From Scybalocola_A sp900557175 (lineage in GTDB: Bacteria; Bacillota; Clostridia; Lachnospirales; Lachnospiraceae): a stretch of DNA of 12,361 nt. This document shows, piece after piece, positions 1-6,263 of this stretch. Within the stretch, counting starts at the first letter, position 1. Each line of letters opens with the position of its first letter. The position numbers were made by a program, and so were the translations under genes. Under the pieces are notes generated by a model. That model was not told the DNA's origin. It searched no databases and saw nothing but the letters and a program-made list of their open reading frames with translations. The stretch covers positions 1-12,361 of the forward strand of contig CALADH010000083.1 of NCBI GenBank assembly GCA_937890745.1, read 5' to 3'.

Positions 1-1
1 C

Positions 2-28
2 ATAAGGTCGAACATTCTTGAGAAAAAA
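2..28 (+). other. possible out-of-frame upstream piece of the ATPase gene
   Basis: Reading from base 2 gives IRSNILEKK before a stop at 32-34. Removing one A from the six-A run at 23-28 would join this frame to the ATPase frame as ...ILEKKCKPIL. In the ATPase frame itself there is a stop at 3-5 and only a TTG start at 18. Proteins of this type that I know have roughly 100 or more residues before the point where this one begins. A one-base insertion (real or a sequencing error) would explain both facts. Only ten codons are visible, so this is tentative. Confidence 0.35.
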
Positions 29-2684
29 GTGTAAACCAATATTGACAATATCATTTGTTCCTGATTTTGCTTCTCGTGATGACTCTGCTCAAAGGGGAGG
101 TATTGTTTCCGCTGTTCCTGTTTTAAAGATTAAGGATGAGAAGCAAAAGTTTGATATTTCGACTTTGATGCGAAGTTTGAATGGCCAGGATTATACAGTG
201 CTTTGCATTGCAAAGCCGTATAATTTAACACAGGTTATGAATACTTATGGTGAAATCGTAAATATCCGGGATAAGTGCTTTGAAATCAGTAAGAAAAATA
301 TAGCGGAACAAACGAGTAAATCACACACGGATACGCACACGGACACTAAATCTGATTCGGTGAATGCGGGAATTATGGTTGGTGGTGCGGTAGGACCGGT
401 TGGGGTTGGCGGAAATGTTGGTTATTCTCATTCTTGGAGTAAATCTGATGCGAAGGCAGACACTGAAGGGACAAGTCATACAATTTCTCATGATGTTCAA
501 AATGGTCTTGCGCTTGAACTCATGGAGTATTGTGATAAAGCTATAGAACGACTGAAACAAGGACAAAACACAGGTATGTGGGGGATGGCAATTGCGTATT
601 CCGCAAGCAAGGCTGTTACTGCCAATATTATTCAGGCTTGCTTATGTGGGGAACTGGCTAAACCTGTAGATGATATTTTGCCGTTGAAGAATTTTTCATA
701 TGCATTAAAGGCAAAAGAGCAGATTTTGCTTCCTTCTATGGATAAAGAAAATACTTTACTTGTACCGGTTACTTCGGCTGAATTAGGTATGGTTTGCACG
801 CCTCCGTCTGAAGCTGTGCCTGATTTTGAATTGCGACAGGGAAAAATTTATCCTATGATTGGTACATTTTCAGAAGGGGTTGTTATCGGTAATGTTGCTG
901 ATGGTTACAGACCTTTGGAAAATATGAAATTTGCTTTGAGTGAAGCAGACCTTAATAAGCATACTTTTATATGTGGGATTACGGGAAGTGGTAAAACAAC
1001 TACGGTAAAAAGTATTCTGACTTCATGTAAAAAGCCTTTTATGGTCATTGAATCAGCAAAAAAGGAATATAGAAATATTGATATTGGAGACCGACCTTTA
1101 AATGTCTATACTTTAGGAAAGCCGGAGCTGAATTGTTTGCAGTTTAATCCATTTTATATCCAATGTGGTATTAATCTACAGACACATATTGATTTTTTGA
1201 AAGATTTATTTAATGCATCTTTTTCTTTCTATGGTCCAATGCCATATATTTTAGAAAAGTGCCTGCATAATATTTATCGCAAAAAAGGGTGGAATTTGAC
1301 TTTAGGTTATCATCCTTATTTGATTAATTCCCAAAATGCCATCAATGCTTTTGATTCTGAATATTTGAAAAAACAATATGATTTGAAGGCTCATAAGTAT
1401 TTGTTCCCTACAATGCAGGATTTAAAAGATGAGGTTAAACGGTATATTGATGTTGAGCTGCAGTATGATGGTGAAGTTGGCGGCAATGTTAAAACAGCTA
1501 TGCTTGCACGGTTGGATAGTTTATGTGTAGGCAGCAAGGGATTTATGTTGAATACTCACGAGCCGATTGATATTAACCGGCTTATGCAGGAAAATGTGGT
1601 TTTTGAACTGGAAGGACTTGCTGATGATTCAGATAAGGCATTTTGTGTTGGTTTGTTAGTTGTGTTTATTAATGAATATCGCCAAGTATTTAAGGATGAA
1701 CATCCGACTGAAAAACTCGGTTTGCAGCATCTTCTTGTGATTGAAGAAGCACATAGACTTTTAAAAAATGTAGATACTGAAAAGTCTTCTGAAAATATGG
1801 GTAATCCGAAAGGAAAAGCTGTTGAACACTTTACGAATATGATTGCCGAGATGCGGTCTTATGGTCAGGGAGTTATTATTGCCGAACAGATTCCAAGTAA
1901 ATTGGCGCCGGATGTTATTAAGAATTCTTCAAATAAAATTATTCAGCGTGTAGTATCTGCTGATGATCAGGAATTAGTTGCAAATACGATTGGTATAAAG
2001 GCGGAGGATTCGGTATATGTCGGAAGTCTGAAAACAGGTTATGCTTTGTGTCATAAGGAGGGAATGAGTCTTCCGGTTTTAGTGAAAGTAAATCCGGTAA
2101 GTGATAATTTTGTCCTTGATGGTGATATACTTACAAAGCGGGAAGGTAAGATGTTTGAAGAAATTAATCTTAGTCTTATCAAGGAAAATACGACAAATAT
2201 TATTGAAAGTCTTAGTTTGAAGCTATGGAATTCTTTATTAGCTCAGTCACCGGAATTGGTAGTTGATACGATTGCTCGGTGTAAGCGGGCGTTGAAGAAA
2301 GAACTTATCATAAAAGAAGTAAATTTGGTATTTTGTAACAGGAAGGAAGATTTGTTCGGTATTATTTTGACAGATGGTGTCATGCAGCTTCTTGTGAATG
2401 GCGTTTATAAGTTTAACAATTTGTTGAGTAATGATTTTTATAAAAAACTGCTCAGTCTTCTGACTAAAGAAAATACAGATAAAATACCAAGCGTCCGCGA
2501 TGATATTAAAAAAGGATATATGCAGGAACCAAAAAATCGGTGTATATTCATTATTTCCGAGCTAATTAAATTGAATTATGACAATAAAGTTAACATACAT
2601 AAAAGTATTCAGCAGTATTTTATGGTACAGGAGGATTCTCTTTTATCAGAGATTGAGGCTTTAGTCAGAGAGGGGGTGTCTTAA
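18..2684 (+). CDS. HerA/FtsK-like (DUF87-type) ATPase, probably lacking its N-terminus
   Basis: P-loop ATPase of the HerA/FtsK/VirB4 group, which move DNA or protein through ring-shaped hexamers. Visible parts: an N-terminal alpha/beta region (about 28-100, FDISTLMRSLNGQDYTV), a Gly/Ser-rich stretch with little charge (about 112-157, GGAVGPVGVGGNVG), Walker A GITGSGKT (320-327) and Walker B LLVIEEAH (572-579). The HerA-type segment EMRSYGQGVIIAEQIPSKL follows, then NKIIQRV. The C-terminal 190 residues match nothing I recognise. There is no clear membrane helix. The TTG start has only a weak AAGG upstream, and an in-frame stop sits at 3-5, so the true 5' end probably lies outside the window or is frameshifted. 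The stop overlaps the next ATG (TAATG), so it is translationally coupled to the toxin gene. The substrate is unknown; moving the toxin or acting with it on DNA are both inferences. Base composition is more A+T-rich than the dap and sbc genes. Confidence 0.82.
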   Translation: MRKKCKPILTISFVPDFASRDDSAQRGGIVSAVPVLKIKDEKQKFDISTLMRSLNGQDYTVLCIAKPYNLTQVMNTYGEIVNIRDKCFEISKKNIAEQTSKSHTDTHTDTKSDSVNAGIMVGGAVGPVGVGGNVGYSHSWSKSDAKADTEGTSHTISHDVQNGLALELMEYCDKAIERLKQGQNTGMWGMAIAYSASKAVTANIIQACLCGELAKPVDDILPLKNFSYALKAKEQILLPSMDKENTLLVPVTSAELGMVCTPPSEAVPDFELRQGKIYPMIGTFSEGVVIGNVADGYRPLENMKFALSEADLNKHTFICGITGSGKTTTVKSILTSCKKPFMVIESAKKEYRNIDIGDRPLNVYTLGKPELNCLQFNPFYIQCGINLQTHIDFLKDLFNASFSFYGPMPYILEKCLHNIYRKKGWNLTLGYHPYLINSQNAINAFDSEYLKKQYDLKAHKYLFPTMQDLKDEVKRYIDVELQYDGEVGGNVKTAMLARLDSLCVGSKGFMLNTHEPIDINRLMQENVVFELEGLADDSDKAFCVGLLVVFINEYRQVFKDEHPTEKLGLQHLLVIEEAHRLLKNVDTEKSSENMGNPKGKAVEHFTNMIAEMRSYGQGVIIAEQIPSKLAPDVIKNSSNKIIQRVVSADDQELVANTIGIKAEDSVYVGSLKTGYALCHKEGMSLPVLVKVNPVSDNFVLDGDILTKREGKMFEEINLSLIKENTTNIIESLSLKLWNSLLAQSPELVVDTIARCKRALKKELIIKEVNLVFCNRKEDLFGIILTDGVMQLLVNGVYKFNNLLSNDFYKKLLSLLTKENTDKIPSVRDDIKKGYMQEPKNRCIFIISELIKLNYDNKVNIHKSIQQYFMVQEDSLLSEIEALVREGVS

Positions 2685-3478
2685 TGGTCTCTGAATTAGG
2701 CAGAATGATAAATAATCCAATGGAGAAATTTTCACTTGATAAAATGGAATTACAGGAAGGCCATATTCATGAAAATAAGGAAATTTTGGATAATTGGGGA
2801 GAAATTGCAGAGATTCCTGAGACATCAGAAATTTCACTGGAGAGATTTAATGAAGGAACAAAAATTCTCCAGCCTGACATGGAGTTGATTAAGACACAAT
2901 CCATCGAGGCTATAAAGCAAAGTAATATTGAAAAGACTCAAACAGACATTAAAGAAGATAAAGAATTAAGAGAGCTTACTGAGAAAGAAAAGGAGTACCT
3001 CAGAGAAAATACAAGGCTTTCTGAGACTGCCATTGAAAATATTCGTGTTGATGCGGAAGGCAATTATCGTTTAAAATGTCGTAATGAAGAATTAGCAGGT
3101 AAGCATCATGAAATTACAGGTGTTAAGTATGTTGAAAAAACGATAGAGATTGATGGTATTCAAATTACTGTTGTTGCTCCTGAATTTAATCCTGTCTTTG
3201 AGTGTAAAATTTCCGCTGAAATGTGGGAAAGCGGAGATAAAGAAATTTTCAAGTATTGTACAGAACAGCTGAGGGATTATCTTGAAACACATCCGGAACT
3301 GAAATCTAAGTTTACTGAACAACAATTGGAACAAATTATGAATGGTGAGCCTTATATCAAAGGATATACTTGGCATCATAGTGAAATCCCAGGCAAAATG
3401 CAGTTGGTTGAAACAAAGGTCCATGTGCAAAGCGGCCATACAGGCGGAAATCTTATATGGTGTGGCGGGATTCGATAA
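2684..3478 (+). CDS. polymorphic-toxin-like protein with C-terminal WHH (HNH/EndoVII) nuclease domain
   Basis: A 264-residue protein with two parts. Residues 1 to about 115 are highly charged, Glu/Lys-rich and predicted helical, with no signal peptide, membrane segment or WXG/LXG signature. Residues 125-264 form the nuclease: YRLKCRNEELAGKHHEITGV, PEFNPVF, then the diagnostic block GYTWHHSEIPGKMQL (W230, H231, H232), with VH at 246-247 and GHTGG at 251-255. This is the WHH type of the HNH/endonuclease VII superfamily. It is a common toxin tip in bacterial polymorphic toxins and is expected to cut DNA or RNA. The start is set by AGAGAGGGGG about 6 nt upstream, and the ATG shares one base with the ATPase stop. 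A SUKH immunity gene follows 18 nt later, the classic order of nuclease toxin then antidote. How it leaves the cell, if it does, is not shown; the N-terminal part could be the piece recognised by the ATPase (inference). Confidence 0.88.
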   Translation: MVSELGRMINNPMEKFSLDKMELQEGHIHENKEILDNWGEIAEIPETSEISLERFNEGTKILQPDMELIKTQSIEAIKQSNIEKTQTDIKEDKELRELTEKEKEYLRENTRLSETAIENIRVDAEGNYRLKCRNEELAGKHHEITGVKYVEKTIEIDGIQITVVAPEFNPVFECKISAEMWESGDKEIFKYCTEQLRDYLETHPELKSKFTEQQLEQIMNGEPYIKGYTWHHSEIPGKMQLVETKVHVQSGHTGGNLIWCGGIR

Positions 3479-3482
3479 TACT

Positions 3483-3490
3483 AGGAGGTG
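3483..3490 (+). promoter_or_regulatory. strong ribosome binding site of the immunity gene
   Basis: AGGAGGTG, six bases before the ATG, is close to a perfect anti-Shine-Dalgarno match. It is stronger than the sites of the two genes before it, which would favour an excess of the immunity protein. Confidence 0.8.
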
Positions 3491-3496
3491 TAAGAA

Positions 3497-3904
3497 ATGA
3501 CTAAGTTAGAATGGAAGTATGTTTCTCCGTTGAAAGAAGATACAACGATTGAAATTCTTGAATTAAAATATCATTTTATGATTCCGGATGACTTGAAGGA
3601 GTGTATTATCAAAAATAATGCAGGAGTGCCGTCCTTATCTGCTTTTGATTTTGGTGAAAATAATGCAATGGTTTTTGGAGGTTTGCTTTCTTTTAATGAG
3701 GGCGAAAGTGACAGTTTTTTTGATTATGTTAGCATTTTTGAAAAAGAAGATGGCAAAAGTTTAAAAATGTTTCCTTTTGCACTTGATCCTGCAGGAAATT
3801 TTTTCTGTGTAGAAAATGGCAAAATTGTTCTTTATAAACATGAAGAAGATAAAACTGTCGTGATATGTGATTCTTTTTCTGATTTTTTAAATATGCTTTA
3901 CTAA
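3497..3904 (+). CDS. SMI1/KNR4 (SUKH) family immunity protein
   Basis: A 135-residue acidic cytoplasmic protein. SUKH features visible are IPDDLKECIIKNNAG (29-43, the usual P-x-hydrophobic helix followed by NxG), the GGLLSFNEG turn, FPFALDPAGNFFCV (the p-F-A-x-D-x-G-N-F strand pair) and the ending DSFSDFLNML. Family members commonly bind and block HNH/WHH and other nuclease toxins encoded just upstream, so this is the likely antidote of the preceding protein. It has a strong ribosome binding site, AGGAGGTG, at 3483-3490, six bases before the ATG, compatible with high translation of an antidote. It is the last gene of the cassette and is followed by a strong terminator. Pairing with the toxin is inferred from order and family, not demonstrated by sequence. 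Confidence 0.85.
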   Translation: MTKLEWKYVSPLKEDTTIEILELKYHFMIPDDLKECIIKNNAGVPSLSAFDFGENNAMVFGGLLSFNEGESDSFFDYVSIFEKEDGKSLKMFPFALDPAGNFFCVENGKIVLYKHEEDKTVVICDSFSDFLNMLY

Positions 3905-3914
3905 GTTGAGAATT

Positions 3915-3964
3915 GAGCGCTGCTCTATAGGTGAATCATCACCTATGAAGCAGCGCTCTTTTTT
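3915..3964 (+). terminator. rho-independent terminator of the toxin-immunity cassette
   Basis: Perfect 10-bp arms GAGCGCTGCT (3915-3924) and AGCAGCGCTC (3949-3958), a two-base mismatch, then a perfect inner 8-bp stem ATAGGTGA/TCACCTAT around an ATCA loop, followed by six T. It ends transcription from the left. The convergent dapB stop codon lies inside the T run (3963-3965), so the same hairpin follows dapB directly on the other strand. There, however, it lacks a good T tract (AATTCTC follows). Confidence 0.9.
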
Positions 3965-4679
3965 ACCCAAACAAAATGTCTTTCATTGTGTACAGTCCCG
4001 GAGCTTTGCCCGCGGCGAAGCGGGCGGCAGTGATGGCGCCGGATGCAAAAATTTGCCGGCTCTCGGCGTTATGTTTGATTTCAAGACTTTCATTGTCTCC
4101 GAGAAAGAGGACAGAATGTTCGCCGGCGAGGGTGCCGCCGCGCACAGCGTGAACGCCGATTTCTTTGCCGCGCTTTCCGATAAAGCCATTGCGTCCGTGA
4201 ACTTCACTGTAGGTATTGTTTTTATTCAGTGTTTCGAGAAGCATTTTCGCAGTGCCGCTCGGTGCATCCTGTTTCTGATTATGATGCTTTTCAATGACTT
4301 CAATATCAAAATCATTTTCAAGTATTGGTGTAATGAGCTCAAGAACTTCTTTGAGCACGGCGATGCCCAGTGAAAAGTTTGACTGAAAAACAACAGGAAC
4401 GAGTGAGGACAGGGCGCGGATCTGCTCGCTCTGTGTATCTGTATATCCGGTTGTGCCGCACACATAGGCACATTTTTTCTTTTTAATATAATCTGTAATC
4501 CAGTCAAGATTATCCGGGTGTGAGAAGTCGATGACAACGTCGGTGTCACCGTCAAAATCGGATAAATCAGGATGTGTCAGACGGTCTGCCATAAGGATGA
4601 CATTCATATTTTCACGCCGGGCAGCGGTTTCGGCAATCAGCTTTCCCATACGTCCTTTTCCGATAATCATGATATTCAT
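3963..4679 (-). CDS. dapB: 4-hydroxy-tetrahydrodipicolinate reductase
   Basis: The second step of the diaminopimelate branch: NAD(P)H-dependent reduction of the DapA product to tetrahydrodipicolinate, in the cytoplasm, on the way to cell-wall diaminopimelate and lysine. The 238 residues are full length for a compact Gram-positive DapB. The N-terminal Rossmann fold has GKGRMG (7-12; the first family Gly-rich position is GK rather than GA/GC). FSHP (52-55) and CGTTGY (74-79) follow. The catalytic segment is EKHHNQKQDAPSGTA (130-144), with the general-acid His pair and Lys136 and the substrate loop APSGT. RGG...GEH (180-188) comes near the end. Its ATG overlaps the dapA TGA (ATGA, 4676-4679), so translation is coupled and it depends on dapA transcription. 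Confidence 0.97.
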   Translation of the reverse strand: MNIMIIGKGRMGKLIAETAARRENMNVILMADRLTHPDLSDFDGDTDVVIDFSHPDNLDWITDYIKKKKCAYVCGTTGYTDTQSEQIRALSSLVPVVFQSNFSLGIAVLKEVLELITPILENDFDIEVIEKHHNQKQDAPSGTAKMLLETLNKNNTYSEVHGRNGFIGKRGKEIGVHAVRGGTLAGEHSVLFLGDNESLEIKHNAESRQIFASGAITAARFAAGKAPGLYTMKDILFG

Positions 4680-5554
4680 AAGCCAGCCTCCTTCATGGCA
4701 GCAGCAAGTGTCTGCCTGTGATGATCATCCATTGCAAAAAGCGGGGCGCGGAAACCACCGACGTTCATGCCCATCAGGTTCATCGCTTCCTTGACAGGAA
4801 TCGGATTGACCTCGATAAACAGGGCGTGTACAAGATTCAGATAGCGCAGCTGTGTCTCAAGTGCTTTCTTTTGGCTTCCGTTTAAGTAATCCATGACAAG
4901 CTGGTGCACTTCCTTCGGCATAATATTCGCCCACACGGAAATAACGCCGATGGCGCCGAGGGAAAGCAAAGGAACAATCATATCGTCATTGCCGCTGTAC
5001 ATGACAAAGTCATCGCTTAAATAGCGGGCAATGGCGGTGGCGTAGGCGATGTTGCCGCTCGCTTCTTTGATGCCGCATATATTCGGGTGCTTTGATAAAA
5101 CACGGACAGCCTCCTCGCTGATATTGCATCCGGTTCTTCCCGGAACATTGTAAATGATGACCGGTTTATCAACGGCGTCAGCCACGGCAGTAAAATGGTG
5201 AATCATGCCCTGTGTGTTTGTTTTATTGTAATATGGTGAAATGACGAGAAGGGCGTCGGCGCCCATTTTGTCGTATTTGACGCTTTTTTCAATGGCAGTT
5301 TCCGTACAGTTTGAGCCGCTGCCGACAATGACAGGTATTCTTCCGGCAATTTTTTTCAGAGTGTATTCAACAACGGTATCGTCTTCTTCGTGTGTCATCG
5401 TGCTGGATTCCCCGGTTGTGCCGAGAATGAGAATGGCATCTGTCTGATTGGCGGCATGAAATTCTAAAATTTCTCCCAGTTTTTCAAAATTCACACTGCC
5501 GTCTTCATGAAATGGTGTAATTAACGCAACAATGCTTCCTTTTACATTAAACAT
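4676..5554 (-). CDS. dapA: 4-hydroxy-tetrahydrodipicolinate synthase
   Basis: Condenses pyruvate with aspartate semialdehyde, the committed step of diaminopimelate/lysine synthesis. The 292 residues have standard (beta/alpha)8 barrel length. The pyruvate site GTTGES (45-50), the catalytic Tyr135 in YNVPGRTG and the Schiff-base Lys163 in GIKEASG are all present. The ribosome binding site AAGGGAG lies 8 nt before the ATG (5563-5569 on this strand). It is first of a two-gene unit with dapB (4-nt overlap). Upstream on the same strand are a lysine riboswitch with terminator (5825-6036) and a separate promoter at 5642-5669, so it is expected to be repressed by lysine in part and expressed constitutively in part. 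Confidence 0.97.
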   Translation of the reverse strand: MFNVKGSIVALITPFHEDGSVNFEKLGEILEFHAANQTDAILILGTTGESSTMTHEEDDTVVEYTLKKIAGRIPVIVGSGSNCTETAIEKSVKYDKMGADALLVISPYYNKTNTQGMIHHFTAVADAVDKPVIIYNVPGRTGCNISEEAVRVLSKHPNICGIKEASGNIAYATAIARYLSDDFVMYSGNDDMIVPLLSLGAIGVISVWANIMPKEVHQLVMDYLNGSQKKALETQLRYLNLVHALFIEVNPIPVKEAMNLMGMNVGGFRAPLFAMDDHHRQTLAAAMKEAGL

Positions 5555-5562
5555 TTTAATAA

Positions 5563-5569
5563 CTCCCTT
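5563..5569 (-). promoter_or_regulatory. ribosome binding site of dapA
   Basis: AAGGGAG read on the - strand, eight bases before the dapA ATG. It fixes the start chosen for DapA. Confidence 0.75.
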
Positions 5570-5641
5570 CGATGTCGGGCACTAAAAATCAATCGCTCAG
5601 TATATTGTATGAAACAACAGACGTTTATTGATTCTGAGTGC

Positions 5642-5669
5642 ATTATAATTAATATTCTCTTTATGCCAA
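5642..5669 (-). promoter_or_regulatory. sigma-A type promoter directly upstream of dapA
   Basis: On the - strand, TTGGCA (5664-5669, one mismatch to consensus), a 16-nt spacer, and a perfect TATAAT (5642-5647). Expected start near 5635, giving a leader of about 80 nt. That leader is too short for a lysine aptamer, and the promoter lies downstream of the riboswitch terminator, so transcripts from here would escape lysine control. Confidence 0.62.
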
Positions 5670-5707
5670 GTCTATGTAATGGGTGCACCGTGTTTACTTT
5701 TCTTGGA

Positions 5708-5738
5708 GGGGCTCCGCCCCGCAGCCCTTTGTCTGCGG
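5708..5738. repeat. GC-rich double palindrome in the dapA leader region
   Basis: Two adjacent, overlapping hairpins: GGGGC-tcc-GCCCC (5708-5720) and CCGCAG-(8 nt)-CTGCGG (5719-5738), in otherwise A+T-rich DNA. Neither strand has a T run after it, so it is not a terminator. It resembles the GC-rich palindromic repeats scattered through many clostridial genomes; membership cannot be proved from one copy. Confidence 0.5.
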
Positions 5739-5824
5739 AACGAAACTAGTAATAGAATAAAGTGGATTGGATGATTTATAACTTCTTTAGAGGGAACTGC
5801 ATCGTATATGGGTAATGATACAAT

Positions 5825-5856
5825 AAAAAAGGTCAGTAAGATGCTACTTACTGACC
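5825..5856 (-). terminator. terminator of the lysine riboswitch expression platform
   Basis: On the - strand, GGTCAGTAAG (5856-5847), a six-base loop, CTTACTGACC (5840-5831), then six T (5830-5825): a perfect 10-bp stem. The bases CAGUAAG plus UAG on its 5' side can pair instead with CUAUC-UUAUUG, the 3' strand of aptamer P1 and what follows (5880-5870, one bulge). Terminator and antiterminator are therefore mutually exclusive. Confidence 0.92.
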
Positions 5857-6036
5857 TGAATATACGATACAATAAGATAGCACAACTGCAAATATATGCA
5901 GACAGTCTTATGGATATTCTCCATAAACCCACCGCGTCTTTATGCCTAAAGAAGCAGTTCGGCGGAATTGCTGCGGCTGTCTGTCAAACGTCTGCCGACT
6001 TCAAACAGCTTGGTCGTTTCCGCGCCTCTATCAGAA
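5825..6036 (-). promoter_or_regulatory. lysine riboswitch (L box) controlling dapA-dapB
   Basis: Read on the - strand, the aptamer begins with the hallmark GAUAGAGGCGCGG (6032-6020) and ends with GUGCUAUC (5883-5876). P1 is GAUAG/CUAUC. P2 is closed by GCGGAA (6023-6018) with UUCCGC (5967-5962) and contains an inner GCUGUUUG/CAGACAGC helix. The conserved CGCCGAA follows. P4 is UUAUGGA-5nt-UCCAUAA, then the GACUGUC element, and P5 is CUGCA-6nt-UGCAG. The overall aptamer of about 157 nt is typical. The usual AGUA loop motif is not obvious; AAGCU stands near its place. Lysine binding should stabilise P1, free the terminator arm and stop transcription before dapA. It fits the job of the genes downstream. 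Confidence 0.92.
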
Positions 6037-6045
6037 GTTGTTAGT

Positions 6046-6074
6046 ATGATAACACTTTAACAGCAAAAATACAA
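6046..6074 (-). promoter_or_regulatory. promoter of the riboswitch-dapA-dapB transcript
   Basis: On the - strand, TTGTAT (6069-6074, weak), a 17-nt spacer and TATCAT (6046-6051, one mismatch). The expected start near 6039 lies just before the first base of the riboswitch, which supports this choice over others. Confidence 0.55.
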
Positions 6075-6201
6075 TAGTTAATTTTGCATAAAAATTTATT
6101 GAATTTACGATTTTTTGCAAAGATATTTACAAAAATAGGATGTATATGCAAAATCATTCAAAATAAGGCGGTTTAAAATTAAAGAACATAAGGAATTATA
6201 T

Positions 6202-6230
6202 TTGATAAAAGCAAAAATGTGTGCTATGAT
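6202..6230 (+). promoter_or_regulatory. extended -10 promoter of asnS
   Basis: TTGATA (6202-6207), a 17-nt spacer, and TGC-TATGAT (6222-6230). Both hexamers have one mismatch and the -10 has the TGn extension. Start near 6237 leaves a leader of about 27 nt, so no T-box or other riboswitch fits in front of asnS. Confidence 0.72.
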
Positions 6231-6263
6231 ATTTAATAAAAACTGAAATGGAGGAGAATAGTC

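Noticed and set aside
3906..4794. Several open frames opposite or out of frame with dapB
   Set aside because: They overlap a complete, motif-perfect dapB and lack ribosome binding sites; the high G+C third positions of dapB open its other frames.
5708..5738. Terminator at the GC-rich palindromes
   Set aside because: Neither strand carries a T tract after the hairpins.
5672..6044. Open frames on both strands (86 and 78 codons) in the dapA-asnS gap
   Set aside because: They run through the riboswitch helices and terminator, have no ribosome binding sites, and their translations look like nothing known.
5930..6263. T-box leader before asnS
   Set aside because: No AGGGTGG-type antiterminator sequence was found, and the asnS promoter lies only about 27 nt upstream of the start codon.
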